The translations under genes and the position numbers were made by a program. The notes below the pieces were generated by a model that searched no databases, had not been told where the DNA came from, and worked only from the letters and a program-made list of their open reading frames with translations. Source: Pelomonas sp. Root1444 (lineage in GTDB: Bacteria > Pseudomonadota > Gammaproteobacteria > Burkholderiales > Burkholderiaceae_C). From it: a stretch of DNA of 64,000 bases. Position 1 is the first letter of the stretch. Each line of letters starts with the position of its first letter. The stretch covers positions 76,220-140,219 of the forward strand of contig NZ_LMFP01000008.1 in NCBI RefSeq assembly GCF_001426885.1, in the 5' to 3' direction. This document shows, in pieces, positions 59,915-64,000 of this stretch.

Positions 59915-60412
59915 GCCGCCGCTGGCCAGCGGGCGCGCGTCGCGGTGGCTGAGCGAGCTCGGCGCATCCAGGTGCGCGCCGTCGGAGACGCCCACGCCCA
60001 GCCGGTCGACCAGCTCGCCGCCGAGCCAGGCCGTCACCAGCGACAGGCCGGCGCCGCCGAAGGACAGCACCAGTGCCAGCGCGGGCGGCGCGCCGGGGTC
60101 TGCGCTGCGCAGCCAGGCGCTGGCGGCGAACAACGCCAGCACGACGACATTGCCCGTCGCGTGCATGGCGCCCACCGACTTGGCGCGCGTGCCGGCCGGG
60201 ATGGCCAGCCAGTCGATGGTGCCGAAGGGCGCGGCCACCAGCCCGGCCACGACGCCGGCCAGGATGAGGTAGTAGGCGACCACGGCCATCAGGCTGAAGT
60301 TCATGCCCAGGGCCAGCAGGTCGAAGACCACCGAGGCGCCGAGCAGGCCGAGCGGGAACACGACCAGCATCTGGTGCACCGGATGGCCGAGAAGTCGGGC
60401 TTTGCTTTCCAT
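59897..60412 (-). CDS. DUF2231-family membrane protein
   Basis: 171-aa four-span protein starting 'MESKARLLGHPVHQMLVVFP', the standard DUF2231 opening with its HPxH motif, followed by 'LGLLGASVVFDLLALGMNFS' and 'WLGGELVDRLGVGV'. Relatives are thought to be involved in redox or haem-linked membrane functions, but no activity is assigned. The tail is polar. Confidence 0.85.
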   Translation of the reverse strand: MESKARLLGHPVHQMLVVFPLGLLGASVVFDLLALGMNFSLMAVVAYYLILAGVVAGLVAAPFGTIDWLAIPAGTRAKSVGAMHATGNVVVLALFAASAWLRSADPGAPPALALVLSFGGAGLSLVTAWLGGELVDRLGVGVSDGAHLDAPSSLSHRDARPLASGGSRTIR

Positions 60413-60521
60413 GGAGATCCCCAGTTGAACCGGCCAGGGCGCCGGCCTGAACCAGCGGCAAGAACGGCACCCGGCGGCACCCGTGTGCCGACTGCAAATC
60501 TGACGCGCCCCGCGGCAAGGA

Positions 60522-62267
60522 TTACGTGTTCTTCAGCTTGGACGGCGGGTTGGCGGCCGCCGGCTTGCCGTCCGCGGGCGCGTCGGCCGGCGCGGCCGGC
60601 GGCGTCTTGGAGAGTTTCCAGCGCCCGCCGCCGGTGAGCTGCAGCACGCGGCGGTGGAAGCCCGCGACGGCGGCGCGGTGGGCGATGCTGATCAGCGTCG
60701 TGCCGCGCTGGGCCAGGCGCTCGTACAGGCGCTTCTGGTTGGCATCGTCCAGCGCGCTGGTGGCCTCGTCGAGGATGGCCACGCGTGGCGCATGCACCAG
60801 CAGCCGCGCGAAGGCCAGGCGCTGCTGCTCGCCGCCGCTGAGCAGCTTCTCCCAGTCCTCGCTGCGGTCCAGGCCGGCGTCGCCCTCGGCGAGGTGGCGC
60901 AGCTGCACCTCGTCCAGCACCTTCAGCAGCGCCGCGTCGTCCTTGTCGGTGTGGGTGCTGGGGTAGATGAGCTGGCTGCGCAGCGAGCCGGTCTGCAGGT
61001 AGGGGCGCTGCGGCAGGAAGAACACGTCATCCTGCGGCGGGTGCTCGATCCTGCCGCCACCCTGCGTCCACAACCCGGCGATGGCGCGCAGCAGCGAACT
61101 CTTGCCGCAGCCGCTGGCGCCCGTGATCAGCAGCGATTCACCGGCCGGCACGCTCAGCGACAGGTCCCGCACCAGCACCCGCTCGCTGTCGGGCGCCTTC
61201 ACGGTCAGCTTGGACAGCTTGAGGTCCTGCGCCGGCTGCAGCTCGATGCCCGGCTCGGGCGGCGCTTCCTCCAGCTTGGCGGCCATGACGTGCAGGCGGT
61301 CGATGCCGGCGACGAAGCGCGACAGGCTCTCGAAGTTGTCGACGATCAGCGACACCGCGCTGAGCACCGCCGCGAAGGCGCCGCCGGCCTGCACCGCCTT
61401 GCCCACTTCCAGCTCGCCCGACAGCACCTGGCCGGCCAGCACGACGAAGGGCACCAGCAGGCTCAACTGGCTGAAGGAGCGCTGGAACAGGTTCAGCATG
61501 AACTGCGCGCGGATCATCTTCTTGGTGTTGAGCAGCGCCGCGCGCAGGCGCTGGTCGAGCTGGTGGCGCTCCTGCTTCTCGCCGCGGTAGAAGGCGATGG
61601 ACTCGGCGTTCTCCCGCAGCCGCATCAGCCGGAAGCGGAAGTCCGCCTCGCGCTTGAGCTGCCAGAAGTTCAGCCGGATCAGCGGCCGCCCGAACAGCAG
61701 CATGGACAGCCCAGTCCCCACCAGCGCGTAGACGATCAGGAAGGCCACCAGCATCTTCGACAGCGACCACAGCACGGCACTGAAGGCCACCAGCTGCATG
61801 GCCGAGCCGAGGAGGATGAGCAGGAAGTTCAGCGAGCGGCTGGTGAAGGTGTTGACGTCGTCGGCGATGCGCTGGTCGGGGTTGTCGACGCCGGCCAGCC
61901 GGAAGTAGGCGCGGTCGCCCAGATAGGCGTCCAGGAAGCGGTGCGTCAGCCAGCGGCGCCAGTCGTTGGCGTAGGCGTCGCGCGAGGCGTAGTACAGCGC
62001 GTAGACCGGCACCGCGATGCCCACCACCCACAGCATGCCGCGCACGGCCTCCCAGAAGCGCTCCTCGTCACGCGCCGACAGCGCCGACGTCAGCTCGCCG
62101 GTCTGCCGGTTGATCAGCACCGCGAGATGCGTGTCCAGCAGCATCAGTGCGATGAGACCCACGAGGACGGCCCAAGCGACCCGCTTGCGGTCGCCTTTCC
62201 AGTAGGGCTTCGCGACGATCAGAAAGCGGCCCCAGGCAGAGGGCGCGTTGGCGGCGGAGGAGGTCAT
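60522..62267 (-). CDS. ABC transporter of the ABCD/SbmA-BacA type (YddA-like), fused ATPase
   Basis: 581-aa half-transporter with an N-terminal ABC_membrane_2 domain ('VLVGLIALMLLDTHLAVLIN', 'RWLTHRFLDAYLGDRAYFRL', 'NPDQRIADDVNTFTSRSLNF') and a C-terminal ATPase: Walker A 'GASGCGKSS', signature 'LSGGEQQRLAFARLL', Walker B 'RVAILDEATSALD' and 'SIAHRAAV'. Eukaryotic ABCD proteins move acyl-CoA; bacterial YddA has no firm substrate. The C-terminal 25 residues are a low-complexity Ala/Pro/Lys tail. Confidence 0.88.
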   Translation of the reverse strand: MTSSAANAPSAWGRFLIVAKPYWKGDRKRVAWAVLVGLIALMLLDTHLAVLINRQTGELTSALSARDEERFWEAVRGMLWVVGIAVPVYALYYASRDAYANDWRRWLTHRFLDAYLGDRAYFRLAGVDNPDQRIADDVNTFTSRSLNFLLILLGSAMQLVAFSAVLWSLSKMLVAFLIVYALVGTGLSMLLFGRPLIRLNFWQLKREADFRFRLMRLRENAESIAFYRGEKQERHQLDQRLRAALLNTKKMIRAQFMLNLFQRSFSQLSLLVPFVVLAGQVLSGELEVGKAVQAGGAFAAVLSAVSLIVDNFESLSRFVAGIDRLHVMAAKLEEAPPEPGIELQPAQDLKLSKLTVKAPDSERVLVRDLSLSVPAGESLLITGASGCGKSSLLRAIAGLWTQGGGRIEHPPQDDVFFLPQRPYLQTGSLRSQLIYPSTHTDKDDAALLKVLDEVQLRHLAEGDAGLDRSEDWEKLLSGGEQQRLAFARLLVHAPRVAILDEATSALDDANQKRLYERLAQRGTTLISIAHRAAVAGFHRRVLQLTGGGRWKLSKTPPAAPADAPADGKPAAANPPSKLKNT

Positions 62268-62377
62268 GCGCGATGGCCGGGAGAAGGACAGCCAAGACTA
62301 GGCCCGCGCCGCCGCGCAGGGTTGTCGGACGGCATGCCGAGGCCGCGTCGCCTTTCGGCGCTTCCCCTGCCGTGTGC

Positions 62378-62872
62378 TCAGGCGAGCACGCTGCACAGCA
62401 AGGCTTGCAGCAAACGGTGCCGGCGGCTGGTTTCTTGTGCGGCATCCGGCTCGGCCGTCATCGGCACGGCGCCGGCATACAGCCGGTGGGCGGGGCTGCC
62501 GATGCCGTCGAACACCGGCACGCCGGCATCCCGGCTCAGCTGGCGCAGCTCGGCCTCTGCCAGCCCCTGGCATTCGATGGCGTCATAGAGCTGGCCGAGC
62601 AGTGCGGCGCGGTCACGCCGGCCGGCTTCCGGTGGGCTGTCGTTGCGCACTCGCGCGACGTGGGCGCCGAGTTCGGTGGCTGCTGCGATGAACGCGGCCG
62701 CGGCCGGGCTGTCGTGGTCGGCGGTCAGCAACGCCAGGCGCTTGCCGCGCAACGGCTGCGGCAGGCCGGCGCCAGCGGCGGCACGGCCGAGCCGGTCGGC
62801 GCCGGCCGCGAGGGCGAGCAGGCCGCCGGGCGTGAGCGCGTCGATGGACCAGGGAAGGGCGAGTGTCGGCAT
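62378..62872 (-). CDS. Stand-alone carbamoyltransferase N-domain-like protein lacking the catalytic loop
   Basis: 164-aa protein resembling only the carbamoyl-phosphate domain of ornithine/aspartate carbamoyltransferases: 'WSIDALTPGGLLALAAGADR', 'LRGKRLALLTADHDSPAAAA', 'FIAAATELGAHVARVRND', 'LYDAIECQGLAEAELRQLSR' and 'DAGVPVFDGIGSPAHRLYAG'. The catalytic STRT loop is replaced by DSPA, and the HPxQ motif by SPAHR. It is therefore unlikely to be a carbamoyltransferase. It sits upstream of the ABC transporter and divergent from the Crp/Fnr gene. Remote similarity only. Confidence 0.6.
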   Translation of the reverse strand: MPTLALPWSIDALTPGGLLALAAGADRLGRAAAGAGLPQPLRGKRLALLTADHDSPAAAAFIAAATELGAHVARVRNDSPPEAGRRDRAALLGQLYDAIECQGLAEAELRQLSRDAGVPVFDGIGSPAHRLYAGAVPMTAEPDAAQETSRRHRLLQALLCSVLA

Positions 62873-62920
62873 GGATGGGATTCCGGTCCGGCAGTCTGCA
62901 GCCCGGGCCGCGCCGGGCCG

Positions 62921-63010
62921 CTGACGCAGATCAAGCCGTTGCCAGGGCGCCCCACGCGCCGCAAGCCCCGCGACGGCGCCGTTTACCCACCGTTTACCGA
63001 GCATTACCGA
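62921..63010. promoter_or_regulatory. Candidate regulatory sites upstream of the Crp/Fnr gene
   Basis: CTGACGCAGATCAA at 62921-62934 has one perfect half (ATCAA) of an FNR-type box TTGAT-N4-ATCAA and lies 49 bases before the divergent carbamoyltransferase-like gene. Three direct repeats, CCGTTTACCCA, CCGTTTACCGA and GCATTACCGA, follow at 62979-63010 with an 11-bp period, one helical turn. Both are visible; function is inferred. Confidence 0.4.
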
Positions 63011-63103
63011 GCCGTGCCGTCCATTGCCGGAGCGTTGTCCACCCGTTGTCGGCCGCTCCCTAAGCTTCTCCCCATCGAATCCAGCGCCCCAGGGAGCCCC
63101 CAG

Positions 63104-63883
63104 ATGATGACCGCCACCGCCACCGCCACCACCGCCCGCACCCCGATCGCCGCAACCCTGTTGCCGCCGCAGCGTCCGGCCGCCGGCCAGTCGGTCGTGG
63201 CCCAGCGCATCGCCGACACGCTGCGCCAGCTGCAGGAGCATGTCGCCATCACGCGCCGCGTGCTGCATGCCGGCGACAGCCTGTACCAGGCGGGCGAGGA
63301 CTTCGGCAGCCTGCATGTCGTGCACTCGGGCTTCTTCAAGACCATCAACCAGGCGGCCGATGGGCGCGAGCAGGTCGTCGGCCTGCACTTCAAGGGCGAC
63401 TGGCTGGGCTTCGACGGCATCGCCGCCGGCCGCTACGGCTGCGACGCGGTGGCGCTGGACACCGGCGAGGTCTGGACGCTGCGCTACGACGCGCTGCTGG
63501 CCGCCTGCGCCCGCCACGCGCCGCTGCTGGGCCTGCTGCACGAGGCGATGAGCCGCGAGATCACCCGCGACCGCGACTCGCTGCTGTCGCTGTGCACGCT
63601 GTCGGCCGACGCCCGCGTGGCCGACTTCCTGCGTTACTGGGCCGAATCCATGGGCCAGCGCGGCCTGCGCAACGACCAGATCACGCTGCGCATGACGCGC
63701 GCCGAGATCGGCAACTACCTGGGCATGACGCTGGAGACCGTGAGCCGGGCGCTGTCGCGCCTGTCGCGCGACAAGCTCATCGCCTTCCCCGAGCGCGGCC
63801 GCCGCGACGTCAGCATCCCCGACGTGCAGGCCCTGCACGCCTATGTGCAGCGCAGCCTGACGCCCAGCACGATGCTGCAGTGA
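63104..63883 (+). CDS. Crp/Fnr-family regulator without Fe-S cysteines
   Basis: 259-aa activator. A Thr/Ala-rich lead of about 40 residues is followed by the cyclic-nucleotide-like beta roll ('RRVLHAGDSLYQAGEDFGSL', 'GREQVVGLHFKGDWLGFDGI'), a dimer helix, and a C-terminal HTH with the recognition helix 'LGMTLETVSRALSRLSRD' (E-x2-S-R as in FNR). The N-terminal Cys cluster of true FNR is missing, so a DNR/FixK-like role is more likely than direct oxygen sensing. AGGGAG precedes the tandem ATGs at 63104/63107. Confidence 0.9.
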   Translation: MMTATATATTARTPIAATLLPPQRPAAGQSVVAQRIADTLRQLQEHVAITRRVLHAGDSLYQAGEDFGSLHVVHSGFFKTINQAADGREQVVGLHFKGDWLGFDGIAAGRYGCDAVALDTGEVWTLRYDALLAACARHAPLLGLLHEAMSREITRDRDSLLSLCTLSADARVADFLRYWAESMGQRGLRNDQITLRMTRAEIGNYLGMTLETVSRALSRLSRDKLIAFPERGRRDVSIPDVQALHAYVQRSLTPSTMLQ

Positions 63884-64000
63884 CCCTGGGCACCGCCCCG
63901 GGTGCGAGCGCAGCGGACCGGCCGGGCACGCCCGCGTTCAGCGCGGCGGGACTGGGCGAGGGGCGTTGAGGACGCGCGCTATGGCCCGCGCCAGATCCTC
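63884..64000. other. Window end, no supported gene
   Basis: The final 117 bases after the Crp/Fnr stop are GC-rich. An ATG at 63981 ('MARARSS') could open a gene that runs off the window, but there is too little sequence to support it. Confidence 0.4.

Noticed and set aside
63104..63883. True oxygen-sensing FNR
   Set aside because: The N-terminal cysteine cluster needed for the 4Fe-4S centre is missing; only the FNR-like recognition helix is retained.

Overview
The window reads as a high-GC betaproteobacterial chromosome segment, most likely a Burkholderiales member of the Rubrivivax/Leptothrix/Roseateles type. The support is a very strong G/C bias at third codon positions, a short-form HisG, a PEP-CTERM protein, and the betaproteobacterial block TPR protein-lolB-ispE-tRNA-Gln-prs-rplY. 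Genes are densely packed with many 4-base ATGA/GTGA overlaps. I see no phage, insertion sequence, CRISPR array or rRNA.

1-8.8 kb: bolA-like gene and histidine genes hisG-hisD-hisC-hisB-hisH-hisA-hisF, then rsmD, coaD and a YfhL-type ferredoxin. The his run is interrupted twice: by a ribbon-helix-helix/PIN toxin-antitoxin pair between hisD and hisC, with its own tandem palindromic operator, and by an opposite-strand PEP-CTERM/CHRD gene between hisA and hisF. hisI, hisE and hisZ are not here.

9-20.7 kb (minus strand): a cobalamin uptake and late-synthesis operon, btuB-cobU-btuF-btuC-btuD-cobB-cobO-cbiB-cobD-cobQ, behind a cobalamin riboswitch whose expression platform looks like an intrinsic terminator. 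An S1/P1-type nuclease gene follows 17 bases after cobQ.

20.7-36.1 kb: pth and a small secreted protein; a four-gene RND efflux operon (mdtA-mdtB-mdtC-outer-membrane factor) placed between pth and rplY; then rplY, prs, tRNA-Gln, ispE, lolB and a TPR protein. mdtB carries a 34-codon in-frame insertion, and the prs 3' end is followed by 69-bp tandem copies of itself.

36.1-46.3 kb: mutM-mutY, then the most unusual locus: a BlaI-type repressor, an M56 (BlaR1-like) membrane protease fused to an S11 penicillin-binding domain, and a Tat-signal D-amino-acid-oxidase-like flavoprotein whose sequence motifs are in circularly permuted order. These three form one tight operon behind palindromic TCTAGA sites. 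rapZ, recN, nadK, hrcA and tRNA-Met follow.

46.3-56.7 kb: accessory-looking DNA. A periplasmic molybdenum hydroxylase (iorA/iorB-like) is divergent from a TetR regulator, followed by a TonB-dependent receptor overlapping a 1130-residue hybrid sensor kinase (TPR-TM-HisKA-HATPase-REC-REC-Hpt).

56.7-64 kb: small membrane proteins, an NAD(P)-binding/DoxX-like fusion, DUF2269 and DUF2231 proteins, an ABCD/SbmA-type ABC transporter, a carbamoyltransferase N-domain relic and a Crp/Fnr regulator without Fe-S cysteines.

All functional names come from motif recognition by eye. No database search was run.
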